A stretch of DNA of 64,000 nucleotides. It comes from Chromobotia macracanthus. Taxonomy: Eukaryota > Chordata > Actinopteri > Cypriniformes > Botiidae. The stretch is from contig JAZGTH010000005.1 in the NCBI GenBank assembly GCA_036877525.1, positions 12,572,001-12,636,000 of the forward strand, in the 5' to 3' direction. Positions within the stretch are counted from its first letter, which is position 1. Each line of letters begins with the position of its first letter. Position numbers and translations under genes: made by a program. The notes under the pieces are model-generated. The model searched no databases, had not been told where the DNA came from, and was given only the letters and a program-made list of their open reading frames with translations. Of the stretch, positions 12,921 through 26,600 are shown one piece after another.

Positions 12921-14365
12921 AACAGTATGGATAGTAGAATCCAATACGGATAAAATACGGTTATGCTGAATGGGGACATAAAAGTTCCTGGAACCTTAAC
13001 AAGCCGAATCAGGAAGTTGGAGACTGGAGACTGCCAAGAAGAGATTGTGTTGGAGTGGAGGTCATGGTTTCAGTGCATGCTCTGTTTGAAGATTGTTGTG
13101 ACATACTGTATTAAATAACTTTCTTATTGTGCAGTGCAAGAACTGCTTAAAGATTCTTAGAGAGATTTCTTCATGAAGCGACATGAAACGTGTTTGTGTG
13201 TGTGTTACAATGTGTTTAAAGCTGCTCCTATGTGCCAGGGAATGACAGTTCTGCTCGTGGCTCATTTATTATAAAAATAAAACGATACAATGTCATAAAA
13301 TACTGTTAGAAAAGCGTACTACTCTACAGTGTGTGTATGTGTGTGTGTGCTTGTTTGTTGGTCAAGAGAAACACAAGACTGTGGATTCATAATTTATCTT
13401 TATGTTTTTATTTAGTATTTGTTTGCTCGCTCTCGTCTTGAATGACTCTCAACGCAATCTGAGCGCAGAACAACAAATGCAGGGTACCTCATCTTTCAAA
13501 AATTACCCACAAACCCTGAAAGAGCTCGTCCCTTTGTGGGGAAATGAAAGGAGCATTGTTCCTCCTGTGAGAGTGAACTTTGAATCTCTCTCTTTCTTTT
13601 TCTCTCTCTTTCTCCTCGGTTTGCAGAAAAGTTTTGCTCTCTACACTAGCTACATGACTGCAATTCAAAGCTTTTCTGAAGCTCACTGTAACAGTATTGT
13701 ACAGTATTTGAATATAAATGGTGTGATATTTATCTTACTTATTTTTCTCAGGGAGAGCAAAAGTGAAAGATTTATTGCATTTCTTTCATTTATGAAAACA
13801 GAGGCAGATAGGGTGTTTTCATACAGCCTGGTTTCCCAGATGCACTGCTGTGCCCAACAACACAGAATCTGCACACACAAAACTGCAGATTTGACAATGT
13901 GGAAATCAATTAATATTGTAACACTGGTGACTGCATAACTGCACCTGTCCGTCCCTGGAGCCCGGGAGACGTTTTGACCTCAGTTCATGACGGGTTTATA
14001 ATAATATATATATATATTCAATACTCTGTCATTTCTTGAACTGTCTAAGCGGCGTCATTATCACAACACACAAGCAGTTATAGTTTACACCTTCATTTAT
14101 TGGTTTACAGTATTGTTGAGGTCTAATAATGTTGTGGTCTAATAATACTGGGGTATAATAATTATTAAATCAGACTGTATACGTTCCGTTAGCGGTCAGC
14201 AGTTAATGAGTTCATGCATTTGTAGATATTAACATCATTTTATTGGTTTATTGCTATCATGAGCATGTTCATCATAAGACACAAAGTGTATCCTCTCATC
14301 AGGGGACATGTTAACACAGATAACACTCATTTACTATAATGTACAGATGGATTGTGGAGTTTGTC

Positions 14366-14436
14366 AGAGCTGTGAACTAGCGGTTAGTGCACATCCTTCA
14401 GACACATTGAGCCATGCTGCTAATGTGAAGGCACTG
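14366..14436 (+). mobile_element. tRNA-related SINE head fragment, interrupted by a MITE
   Basis: AGAGCTGTGAACTAGCGGTTA resembles the A-box region of the element at 20997; GCACTGGTTCA is the start of a B box that is cut off where the MITE begins. Confidence 0.5.
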
Positions 14437-14732
14437 GTTCAGACAATTTTAGGTTGCAAGAAAGTTTTTGTAATGTTTCCATTAAGTAACGAAACCATTA
14501 AAAACATTATTTAGAAAGTTTTAGGAACGTTTAAAACATCCAGTTTTTCAGATGTTTGTATGATCTTTTTTAAAACGTTCCACTAAAGTACTTAAGAATA
14601 ATGTTGGACTATATGATATATAACATTAAAAAAGTTCTACTAAGGTTACTGCAAGAACGTTTTCTACGCAAGAACGTTTTACTACAGTAACAGTAGCCAA
14701 TGTTCTGAGAACATTCCCTGTTCGTTGAGTAC
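14437..14732. mobile_element. MITE copy inserted at a SINE fragment
   Basis: Left end CAATTTTAGGTTGCAAGAAAG, internal ACGTTCCACTAAAGTACTTA, right GCCAATGTTCTGAGAACATT and CCCTGTTCGTTGAGT (degraded terminal repeat). Confidence 0.8.
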
Positions 14733-15634
14733 TCATTAGTAATCTACTACCTCTGTAAATTAAGACGCATTGAAACATGCATTAAAAGAAACACATTTCT
14801 GATTTGGTGTCAATGAACTCTGATGGCATAACAGTAATAAATGCACACGGCCATATTCATTTGTGTATCTGAGAAGATATGCTGGTTGTGTGTAAGTTGC
14901 AGGTTTTGTGGAAGGTTTAAAAAAGGCTAACAGGAGGAGAAAGAGCCCCATAGTGAGAGACGGCATAAATGCGACTTCCACATGCATGTTTCTGTGGCAG
15001 TTTAGCCCGGCGCATGTCCCGGCATGCCAGAAAGTGACATCATCATAAGGCCACAGCACGCTGTGTCTCAGTGGCAGAGATGCGTACAGCCGGGCTGTAC
15101 AGATGGAGAGAGAAGACTTAACAGTGAGGGTGTGTGAGGGTGTGTATGTCGGAGAGTAAAGAGGAGAGAAAGTGTTTTTGTGTTCCTGTGTTTGTCAGGC
15201 TGGATAATTTTGTGGAATTATGCATGATTATGTCGTGGAGGTTTTGTGTTTGTGTGTTTATGTAAGGAGGCACTTTCCACCTCTGTTATTTAGTGTCCTT
15301 TGTGTAAGAGGTTTTGCTCTCTCTGAATATGTGATGTGACGCTCCGTGAAACTGATGTCGGTGGGTCTTGGGCTGCTCAATGCTGCCATCTAGCTGCAGC
15401 TGACCGAGGTCCCTTAGTGGCCAGACATCACTGAAGCCTACGGCGCTGCGCCGTACAATGACAAATGTCTCCAAAGGCCACGTTGTGTTTCATTCAGCTC
15501 GATTTTATGACATGCCATAGCAATCAGTTTTAGTGTGCGAACCGAGCGCATGAGATATTATTCAACACGTACCTGTCAGTTTTAGCCTGCCAATGTGAGT
15601 ACATGTGTGCCACCCATAAGGAACACATAAAGGT

Positions 15635-15637
<3 letters not shown>

Positions 15638-15688
<51 letters not shown>
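15638..15688. repeat. (TG)n microsatellite
   Basis: About 25 TG units. Confidence 0.97.
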
Positions 15689-15689
<1 letters not shown>

Positions 15690-17446
15690 AAGGTTGAATA
15701 CAAGCGTGTCCCCCGTGTGAGATCTGGGTGGGAGAACACAATTAGCACACATACAGCCGGGTTCATTTGTGCCATTCAGAGACAAACATTACAATGTATG
15801 TGAGTGTAGCAGCCTGCTGGGATTTTGAAAGTGTGTGTGAGGCTGTGACCTTGTTCTGCTCCCAATCTATGTCCCAATCTCCCTCTCTCTCTCTCTCGCT
15901 CGCTCTTCACTATTCCCTCTGCTCTCACTATCAGCAGCTATGGTAAAATAAATAATGCATCAAAACATTAGAAACATTAGCTGGGCTTTACTGCCAATAA
16001 GACAGGAGGATGCTGGAGATGGAGAGAAATACGGAGTCGAGTGATCAGGATTGAAAAAACGACTGAACTTTATGAAGTGAAAAACCCCAGAGCTTCATTT
16101 GGCCCTGAGCCAGGGCACCACAGGTGTGCTGAGCAGGTGCATTGTGGGTATGTTCAGTTGTTACTGAGTGACTGTGAGTCCAGTCAAATATGCAATTGGA
16201 GGAGAATTTAATAGACATAATTGGGGGTTTATTGACTTAGTTTATCATGATTATGCGTCAGCAAGTACGACAGAAACGCACACACAACTTCATACCCAGG
16301 TTTCACACAGAGGTTTGTTGAAGCTTTAGAGTTGTTTTACAGTCGTTTCTCTCTTGTTCTTTCTTATTCTTTTGTGTCATTTAAAAGGACAGTGGTGTTC
16401 ACATGGTGACGTGAACGAGATCAGACACGAGGAGCCCATTTACCCCCTGAAGCCTTTGTATTATAGTACTGTATACTTGCTGTAGCTTATTAATGCTGTT
16501 TTTCCCTGGAGGAGCATCCTGTGAAACCACTGCAGATTAGTGATAAATGCGACGTGCATCTGATGCGCGTGGGGGGGTGATGCACCGTGCCGCCCTGGGC
16601 GACTGCACTTATCGCTATGCCGGGATCCATCACTTTGCATGCGTGCTCTCTTCTCCCGGTGGCAGTGTAACAATTGGCATTATTAAAAATTGATTTCCAC
16701 AGACCGTTTCAAGCTTACATGTATTATTGAACCGGAGGGGGTTAGAAATCTACCGTGAGTGAAGGAAGCAGAACAAAATACTTTATGATGGGGAACTTAT
16801 TTCAGAAAGGCCTCACACATGCACAAACACACACGTTTGCATTCAGTTCCTTTTTCATGCACGTACCCACAGGTTTATGTAAGCTGAGTGTAAGTTGTGT
16901 TGGTGCATTGATGTCCTGTCGATCTTAACACTTTGTTTGTGTACTTTTGTAAACCCATATTTGAGTCATTCTGTAGAATAGTGTGTTTTCCATTTTAATT
17001 AATGGTGATTCTTTTATTTTGAATTAATATGTTTTTTTGTTGCACCAGCTTTTGTCCAGTGTTTTAAACACAACTCTTAATTCTTTCACGTGACCAGGCC
17101 CAACATGGATTCTGCGCATGCAGAACTGCACAGAAAGCTTCTCAAATACTCACAAAATAGGAAAAAATGTTCAAATTCATAAAATTCCCCCACCTATGTG
17201 TCTATTCCCAGCTGCCAATAAGCATGTAGGACTCGCAGTTCAATTAATCACATTTTTCCATGTTTAAATTCCATAGAATTCTTCTACAGATTCACCTCAG
17301 ATTCAGTCTGGACTTCCGCAGTCATACTCACTGTGCACATGCGTTGACTTTACTGGAATAGTTTTATATCTTCTGTCTTTTTTTCCCTTTCTTCTCTCTT
17401 CCCCGTCTCTTTCCCTCCCTCGTTCTTCTCTTTCTCTGTTGTACAG

Positions 17447-20400
17447 ATGAACAGGCCGATCCAGGTGAAGCCGGCTGACAGTGAGAGCAGAGGAGGTGAT
17501 TGTCATTTTAATTCTTCCGTTTTCCCCGCCCACCATCCTGTCACTCTGAATCAGTGTCACCATTACCAGTAGACGTTCTGTTCTTGGGTGTCATATCTAA
17601 TGACGTAACTCTCTAAGAACCGACAGCCGTACGGGGCCCCAGAGGAGCCAGGGCCAACCCACACACGTCTCATATAAAGTCGGACTCTTCTTTTGGTTTG
17701 ATTATCCTTCATTCAGGCACAACGAAGCATCTGGGTTTTTTGGGTTGGGTTTTTGATGTGCACATACTTGAACGTTTCTACGGGTTCTTGGGTTTTATTG
17801 TAGATTTATTGTTTATTGTTTTTGTATTATTTTGTATTCGGTCTCCGTGTTTGTCTTTTCCCCCCTTTTGGATCCGATTTTCCAGATAACCAAGACTGAT
17901 GGACCTCACAGAGAGAGCGACATATGCACATGGAAAAATCAGAAATGGAGCCCTCTCTCCACTTCCATTCCTTACCATACACTCCTTCCTCTAATTGAGA
18001 GTTTCTTCCCTTACTCACACTTGACAGATCAATTGTCTTTCTTGTGACAGACAGCCAAATTTATCCCCCTGTTAGTCCTGTAAAAGCGCAATATATGTCC
18101 CCTCAAAGCCCCCTTGTAACTCATCATTTAGAGTGAGTCACTGGGAAGGAGAAAGAAAGAGCGCCAAAGGTCAAAGTGGAGAAGACAAGGAAAGGAAGTG
18201 AGGGATGGGCGAGTGAGAGAGAGTTAGGAGAGTCGAGGAATCGACCAGAGATCTCACCCGATGAGACCAAAGAGATCTCACCCAATAAGACCAAAGAGAT
18301 CTCACCCAATAAGACCAAACAGATCTCACCCGATGAGATCTTAGCTGTCTAAAATCAAACATAATCAAACAACAGATAATTCAGTTACCTAAATCAAATT
18401 ACATTGAAACAATTTACACACAAAAGCCTGTGTATGGACTTACTGTGTTACAACAACATTCAAATGTCAATGTTACAAAAGCACAAATGCACTGAAGGTA
18501 TTTTAAAGCATTACTGTGGTAATATCGTGACACCTTTTCATAGTCATTCTTTTACTCTAAAGTGAGTTATTTTATTTTACTTTTAAAATGCAAAACATTT
18601 AGAAGATACGATTAATATGTGACAATGAAAATTAATTATTCATTTCTTTAATTAGTTTTTTGTCCCCAGAAGTCTGGAATGTCGCTGTTTGGAAAAACAA
18701 TTCATAGAGTCAAGAATATTATTTATTTGTTTGTTTTAAAAATGCAAAGCAATTTATTTTTGGTTGGATTACGGTTTTGATTAGAATTCGTCAGTAATCT
18801 TTATAATCGGCTTGATGTAAAACAGTCTATGTTGTCATTTAGAAAGCTGTGTGTCTACTTATTAATACACTGAAATATCTGTTCTAATTCTCTCAGCATC
18901 CTACAAATATGTGCCTTGTGTTTTTCTTTACTCTGTCGCTTGAGTTTAAAACATGCAGCTCTGACAGCACAATTACAGTCTAATGAAACAAAACCTTTTG
19001 TTCCCCTCATGCTAATGAGTAATTCAATGATGTGTACATAATCTGATTAATAAAAGCACAAACAATAAACAGGGACCCCTGAGGTGGAGGAATCGACCAG
19101 GCAACAGATTCTCTACAGTATCTCTCTCAATAACCCATTTCATTATACAGTACCACCAACACTGTGTGTCCCGTCTGCTGGATTTAGACACGAAACACTG
19201 TGCATTAGATGAACTGCATTGCATTGTGGGATTGATTACTTGAATGTGTTTGGAGAGCTTCAGCTGGAGTTGAAGATGTGATTCGTCTGTTTACTTTGAG
19301 ACTTTTCTAAGACTTTTTGTCTGTGCTGTTACACGCTGGCAATGGTGACTTGATTGCAATGTTTTTACTGCAAAACAAAAAACACTATGTTTTTGGCTTT
19401 CAAACATTTGTGACACAATGCTCTAAAATTATGTTATTTTAAAAGGGAAAAAATGTTTAAAAATCTTTAAAAATGTAAAAAAAAGGTCTAAAAATCCTGT
19501 ATTGATAGATTGAAGCAGTGACAAAGATTTGTGTGAACTCATTTTTTTCGATGTGGTATGTTACGCCTTCACTGCATTGTTTCAGAAGACAGAAAGCTGT
19601 TCGTGGGCATGTTAAACAAGCAGCAGTGCGAGGACGATGTGAGACGTCTTTTCGAGTCGTTCGGCGGTATCGAGGAGTGCACCATCCTCAGAGGTCCTGA
19701 CGGAAACAGCAAAGGTCTCACAGTTCATTTCTCCATCCTCTTTATTATTTATTTATTTATTTATTTATTTGCCTGATCATCAACACACATCATGTGTCTA
19801 ATGTTTGATTAGATCAGAATGAGGTCACAATGAACCAAAATGAGTTTCTTAACTTACTTAGGTAACCATAACTTACCCTAAAATTAGAGGAAAATAACAG
19901 GTTTAGAAGCTGGGTTGGGGGTATACAAGCCCACAACCCAGTCCTAAGCGTAAATCTCACACTGACCCTAAACCTAACGCTGCAATCTGATTGGTGGATG
20001 GCAAAAATACAGTGTATATTCAGATTTCTCTCTCAAGAGGTCATAGTTTTTTTAAGATCTGTAAATGAAATTTCTGTCATTCCAGACTCCTGTGTCATTC
20101 CAGTATCCTGTTGATATTAAACGGTGTGTTTCTGTCACTGCAGGCTGTGCGTTTGTGAAATACTCCACTCACGCAGAGGCTCAGGCAGCTATCAGTGCTT
20201 TACACGGCAGTCAGACCATGCCTGTGAGTGCCAGCTCATCTGATCATGCACCTCTGTGTCATTAACACAGTTACAGCACAGAGAATCGTCAGTCTCTCAT
20301 TCTGTGTGTGTGTTCAGGGCGCTTCCTCCAGTCTGGTGGTGAAGTTTGCAGACACAGATAAGGAGAGGACCATTCGGCGTATGCAGCAGATGGCTGGTCA

Positions 20401-20609
20401 GATGGGCATCTTCAATCCGATGGCCCTGCAGTTTGGAGCGTACGGAGCCTATGCACAGGCAGGAGCTCTCTTTGATATTTCTTCCCTCTCTCTGTATCTC
20501 TCTCTCTCTGTTTCTTTCTCTCTCTCTCTCTCTGATATTTCTTCTCTCTCTCTATCTATCTCTGTATCTTTCTCTCTGTTTCTTTCTCTCTCTCTCTCTC
20601 TCTGATATT

Positions 20610-20655
<46 letters not shown>

Positions 20656-23600
20656 CTCATAACACACTATTTTTCTCAGTGCTGCTCAGTGGATAATCCG
20701 TTGACTTTAAAGTCTTGATTATACACAATGCTCTGCATAAATATTTGTGTTGTCTCTTGTGTTTATTGAAATCTGTGTGTTTGTGTGTGTCAGGTCCAGC
20801 AGCAGGCTGCTCTGATGGCGTCAGTAGGTCAAGGAGGATATCTCAGCCCCATGGCTGCCTTTGCTGCAGCACAGATGCAACACATGGCCACCATCAACGG
20901 CCTCCCAGGGGCCCCCATGACCCCCACATCAGGTGACATCACACACACAGAACAAACGCAATCTTACATATGGCAAAATAAGATTAAAATCTTTTGTCAG
21001 AGCTGTGACCTAGTGGTTAAAGCTGTGGAGGTCAGATGAGAGTAATGGGTTCGAATCCTTTCTCGAGTAAGCTGTAAATTATAAACCTGACCAAGTAATA
21101 TAAAATCATATGTTTATCTTGTTTGCTCGGAGTCTTAGGTACTTGGGTACAAGAAACACTCTACATTAACTAAATGTTGAACTGGCTGTTGTTTTTCATC
21201 CTGTTGCTCAGTAGTATCCTCTCTATCTTTTCCCTGGCCCCGCCCCCCAGGTGGAAGCACGCCCCCTGGCATCACAGCTCCCACGGTGACCAGCATTCCA
21301 TCTCCAATCAGTGTCAACGGTTTCACAGGGCTGCCGCCCCCTCAGGCCAATGGCCATCCCCCAGCAGAGGCCATGTTTACCAATGGAATCCATCCTTACC
21401 CCGGTACTGGCCTATCAAAACACATGTAAAACACACATAACCGACTTATCACGGGAACCCCAAACTTTACGCAAACTACATTTTAAAATTCTATGGTTAG
21501 GCCTGTACATTTTAACATCGCATGTTAACGTTGATTAATGCATTACTTTTTATTCCACTATTGCAATTTATCCACTTCGATGTTTTTAAGTTAAAGCCAT
21601 TGTCTTGTGCAGTGTTCATAAATCATTCAGGAATTGTGGATTTATGACGTGTGGTCTCTGGTGTTAAACACAAACTCAGAGATGTTGTCTCAAAGCAACA
21701 TCTCAACATCTAAAAAACGCCTGTTTGGAGTTGCGAGATGTAGCAGAAACATCCAGCGGTCGCCCGGTAGCTGTCGCAGTCTGTGTGTGTTGTGGAGTCG
21801 TGTTTATGTAACACACAGAAAAGCAAACGCTTGTCCCCTGGCTGTATCCCAGTTTTGCAGGAGGTGGTGTTTAGGGAGGACTCAGAGAAGGGCGGCCTGG
21901 GCGTGGCGCAGAGGAGTTGTTTTGGGGTGCAGGGAAGCTGTTTCCTGTCATCACTCTCAGAAGGTATCAAGCCGCTGTTAGTGTTGTGCAGTGTTGCATT
22001 TACTGTACGTGTTTGTGTTGGGATGTGTGTGAAACTAATACAGTGTCCTGTGAAGAGAGCAAGTGGAAGAAACGTGAGATGTGTATGTTTGTTTGGTGTT
22101 GTCAGCTGTTGTTGTGTGTGGCTGGGGTTCTAGTATGCATGCTTTTTATAGCATTAGATGCACTTCTTAAAGGGACAGTTTCCCAAAAATAGCCTGGCAG
22201 TATGTATCATAATCCAGAGCATATTACTGGTTCAGAGTTCAATCCTATAACCTTTAAATTACCAGTCCAGACCTTTAATGTCACCCATTAGTCTGACATT
22301 ATTTACTATTCCTAACATTGTTCCAGACCCATTCAGAGTTCTATCTTACATGTTGATCATTTACAATGAATGAAGGCATTTAGCTCATTTCTGTCGCTGG
22401 TAAATCCATTTAAGGCTGCAGTTATGTTCTGGATTTAATACACAACATCATTATTACAATATCATCATAATGTAGTTTACTACTGCAACACAGTGGAAAT
22501 GTATTTAAATTATGTGTTTCACAGTCACCACGAAAGACATTAAGGCCATTTGTTGACTGTGTGGTCAAAGTAGTTTTCCATCCAGATGTAATACACAAAA
22601 TCAGAATATTTTAGAGGCACTCACTCACTCACAACACAATATTGTGTTGTTCCCGAAGACACAAGTCTTCCAAAACGTTAATAAAAGACAAATGAGCTTC
22701 GTAACAATAAACAGTAACTGCATTTGTCTTAAATGGACTCATTGTAACAACCTGTTAACCTTTAAACAGTGTTCAGTGTTCATCACAGTACAGACAGAAA
22801 CATTGTTAATCACAGCATGACGGTTACAGTCTTTGAGACTGTATTCCTTCTAGCAAGTAATATTGAGTAATATTTGGTAATATTGAGAGATTTGCTTAGA
22901 AAGGTTTATAATAAAGCATATCACATTTTTTACTGTGCTGTCCCCTGAAGACATGCAGTAGGTTTTTGTGTTAAACAAACAGAAATCAACATCCTTCACC
23001 AACAAAAACCATAAACTTCATCCCATATCCCAAACTGGCACATTCCCAGCTTACAGGGAATGTTTCCAGAACAGTGGCTAACGTCCTCTAAAAGTTCTCT
23101 CAAAGTTATCAAAAACGTTCTTGCAGAAATGTTAGTAGGACTTTTTAATATAATATAATATAATATAATATAATATAATATAATATAATATAATATAATA
23201 TAATATAATATAATATAATATAATATAATATAATATAATATAATATAATTAAACATTAAGGAAACATTCTTACAACCTAAACTTGTTGGATGAGTAATCT
23301 CCTTGTGAGAAAAAAGTTTGAAAGGTTAAAGATAAAGCTAAATAAATGATCGCAGATTTTTATATCTGTAGTATTAACTACAGTGTAAAATTACCCATCC
23401 ATCACGCAAGCTGCAAACGATCCAGAGGCTGGCTGCTGAAATCTCTACCGTGATGGTTTTAACCGTTCACTTTGCTGTATGTCTGTGTGTTGGTCTTTAG
23501 AACAAAAGTAAATACAGGATCTTCGCAGGCTGGGGCAGAACTGCTTTTATTACTGTGAGAGCTCTCAGCTGATTGATGTGCTGTGCAGAGGTCTCTGTAT

Positions 23601-26600
23601 TGTTCTCCGTGCACTCTCTGGCTGTCTTTCCAACTCTCCAGCAGTGGGGATAAGCTTGGCAGGGCCCTGCTAGAGCTCCACAGCTTAATTGTTAAGGGTG
23701 AACTGTATGGAGAAATGATGAGAGAGAGAGACTGGGAGTTAAGCTCCCGAACACATTCGAATGCACTCAGTGACCCCCACAGTGTCTCTTACACTGTCGT
23801 CTGCTCTCTCTCCCCCTTTCTTCCTGTCTGTCTCTTACTGTCTCTCTGTCTCTCATTCTCACCTCTCACTGTTTCTCTCTTCCTGTCTCTTGAAATCTAC
23901 TTCTCTCTCTCTCTTTCTCTCCTCTCACTCTCTCACTCTCTCTCTCTCTCTCTCTGTACAGCTCAGAGTCCTACTGCAGCAGATCCTCTTCAGCAGGCCT
24001 ACGCTGGAGTGCAACAGTATGCAGGTCTGTCACTCAGCAGTTTGGGATTTTACCGCATCCGAATGTGCCGCATCTACATAAATAAACATGTTAAGTTAAT
24101 AAAAGCTGCATGCATCGTGCCTTTGTTTGCTCATGAGCTGGAATAGGAGTTGTGTGTTATCTGACACGTGGGGATGTGCGTGTGTGTCTCAGCAGCCTTC
24201 CCTGCTGCATACGGACAGATCAGCCAGGCTTTCCCCCAGCCACCTCCCATAATACCCCAGCAACAGAGAGAAGGTGAGTCTGACATCACCAGACAAGCCA
24301 CACACGCAACAGTTTCACAGTACTAGAGCTGATCCTTTGTGACACGTATTCATGTAGGATGTTTGTGTAGATAATTTTGTATAATTACATCATAATGTCT
24401 CTGGATTTGTGGTTCTTTGAACACGTGCAGGTCACAGTTATTAATTCTGGGTTAATTTAAACTTAATATCTATGGCTTCATGTCTGTGGAATATACTGTC
24501 CATTACCAGAGACATACGCATTTTGCATTAGATTGAAAATAACCCAGAATGTTCCTTTATGTTAAGTTTGGTGTTAAGTTTGGTCTGACATTATACAGAG
24601 TGTGTGGCTTCATCTTCCTCCAGTCATTATGATAAAACATCACTCGAACATCACAATGATGTTCAGATGATATGAATATGAACCACAATGATATGAACCT
24701 GTGTTTCTCTCTCAAGTCAAGTCTAATATCACCACCTGTGTCGCTTTTTGTTTTTTTTATTCCCTCTGTATTCCCCTCATTCTCCTCCTTTTCTGCACAC
24801 CCTGCCTTTACTGTGTGTTCTCTCTCTCTTTCTCTCTTTCTTCTGCTCGCTCTCACATTCTTCCTTTCTCTCTCTCGTTTTCTCATCTAAACGTCTCTCT
24901 GTTCCTCCGTATCCCACAATCCTCCTGCTCTGTGTCTGTGTGTCTCTGTCTGCAGGGCCGGAGGGCTGTAACCTGTTCATTTATCACCTGCCTCAGGAGT
25001 TTGGGGACGGCGAGCTGATGCAGATGTTCCTGCCTTTCGGTAATGTCATCTCCTCCAAAGTGTTTGTGGATCGGGCGACAAACCAAAGTAAATGCTTTGG
25101 TGGGTAAAAATGAAAAGACACTGTGAAGACTCTCATTCTACTCACATTATTAACATTTTTACCTCATTTCTTTACCACAGCAAAGCTTTCCAATTAAGAC
25201 AGAAAAATAAAAAAAAAGAGCCTGGGCAAACAGTATTTGTCCTCACATTGCAAAAATACTTTTTCTAGTTGTATTTTTATCTTGTTTTGTTTTTTAGTAA
25301 AAAACCTCCTTTTAACAGAAACATAAATGCATCATTTATTTATGGGATAGCACCCCCCCACACACACACACAAATAACTCAAATTAATAACTCCAAAGTA
25401 AGAAAATGTTAGGTATAGTTTATCAAGTGAACTGAGTTTGTTTAAAGGATGTTTTTAGGATAATTGTACTGAGAAACAAGACAAAAATACTGATTGTCAG
25501 AACAATGTTTTGCAGTGTCATCAGTGGAGGACATTAGAGGGACTGCGTGTTCATAAAGAACATGGATCTTGTGTTTAAACTGGCGCTGTCTTAAGCTTCA
25601 GTGACTCCTTGACTTATCAGAGGCATTGCATGCATGAACAAACAGCGCTGCTCGCTTTGAACTTAATATAAACCTCCACTGTTAGCAGAGAAGCTCTGAA
25701 GACTCAGACGTGATGAGTGGAACTGCTGAGCTGACTAACAAACTAACAGAATGAGAAACTGGAGGGAAAAAAGTTTGTCAAGGGCGTTCATGTGTTAACG
25801 TTCATGACAGAATTTTGCTGTCAAGTCAGCAAAACAGATTTCGTCGTAAAGCTTTCATTGATATTGATAAGGGAATATGAAGCCGTTTCTTTGGTTAAAG
25901 GATAGAACACAGTTATCTGTGTATCATCCCAAACCAGCAATTACATTTCAAACAACATAAAGCCGGTTAATTAATACAGAGTCATCCACAAAATACACAG
26001 AATATAATTATATATATATTAATAACAGAGGCCAGAAAATGAAACTTCACTAGTGTCCCAACTGTCCGTTTTAATCACAATCATATAGTGCATTCACACT
26101 TTTCATTCAAGATTATTTATCAGAAAAATATTTTATGAAAGCGAGCATTCATTTAAATAGATGTAGTAGCTAGCTGCAATACAAGCTAAACAAATAAACT
26201 TAATAAATACAAACAAAAAATAGCTACAATGTTACTTAAAGGGGCAATTTGTTGTTGATAAATTACTGTTGCTTATTACTAGAAATAACTTTTACTCTAA
26301 AAAATGGTAACTAAAAATGTTAATTAGTAAGTTGTTAACGTTAAATTAACTAACTACTCAACACTGTGCTTACAGAGTAGATGTTGATTTTTCCCATTTG
26401 GATTTTACCCAGCTTCCGAATGTTTTGAGGGTTTTTTGAGATATTAAATAAGAAGCTGCCCAGCCAATTTGTTGCGATTATTTTTGATGTTGCATGTCGT
26501 CTGAATGGCCGTTGAGCTAATGGTCTCTCTAAGTCTCAGAGTGACTGGATATTGTGAATTTAGGTTTGCATGTTCTCTGTGATTCTGATGATTGTGTATT

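Larger units (their letters stand above)
1..17446 (+). other. celf4: Large upstream intron of celf4 (partial)
   Basis: I see no supported coding exon here. The first recognisable celf4 exon begins at 17447 with a phase that needs upstream exons for most of RRM1, so this stretch is read as intron and the missing exons lie before the window. It holds microsatellites ((TG)n at 6666-6730 and 15638-15688, (CT)n at 8650-8740), several copies of an inverted-repeat element, a tRNA-derived SINE near 7750, and a G+C-richer low-repeat block at about 2286-2650 that could be regulatory. ORFs here have no family signature and uneven codon use. A small unannotated RNA gene cannot be excluded by eye. Confidence 0.6.

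Noticed and set aside
13402..13938. 178-codon ORF in the celf4 intron
   Set aside because: Low-complexity composition, no motif, no splice or promoter context; expected by chance in 64 kb.
20346..20696. Leu/Ser-rich ORFs and their Arg/Glu-rich antisense
   Set aside because: CT-repeat translation in a celf4 intron; only the first part to 20458 is exon.
20997..21075. tRNA gene (perfect B box)
   Set aside because: No acceptor stem and no anticodon arm; better explained as a SINE head. The same applies to 7749 and 35641.
23583..24146. 187-codon plus-strand ORF
   Set aside because: It overlaps the celf4 exon 23962-24024 by chance; the rest is CT-rich intron without family similarity.
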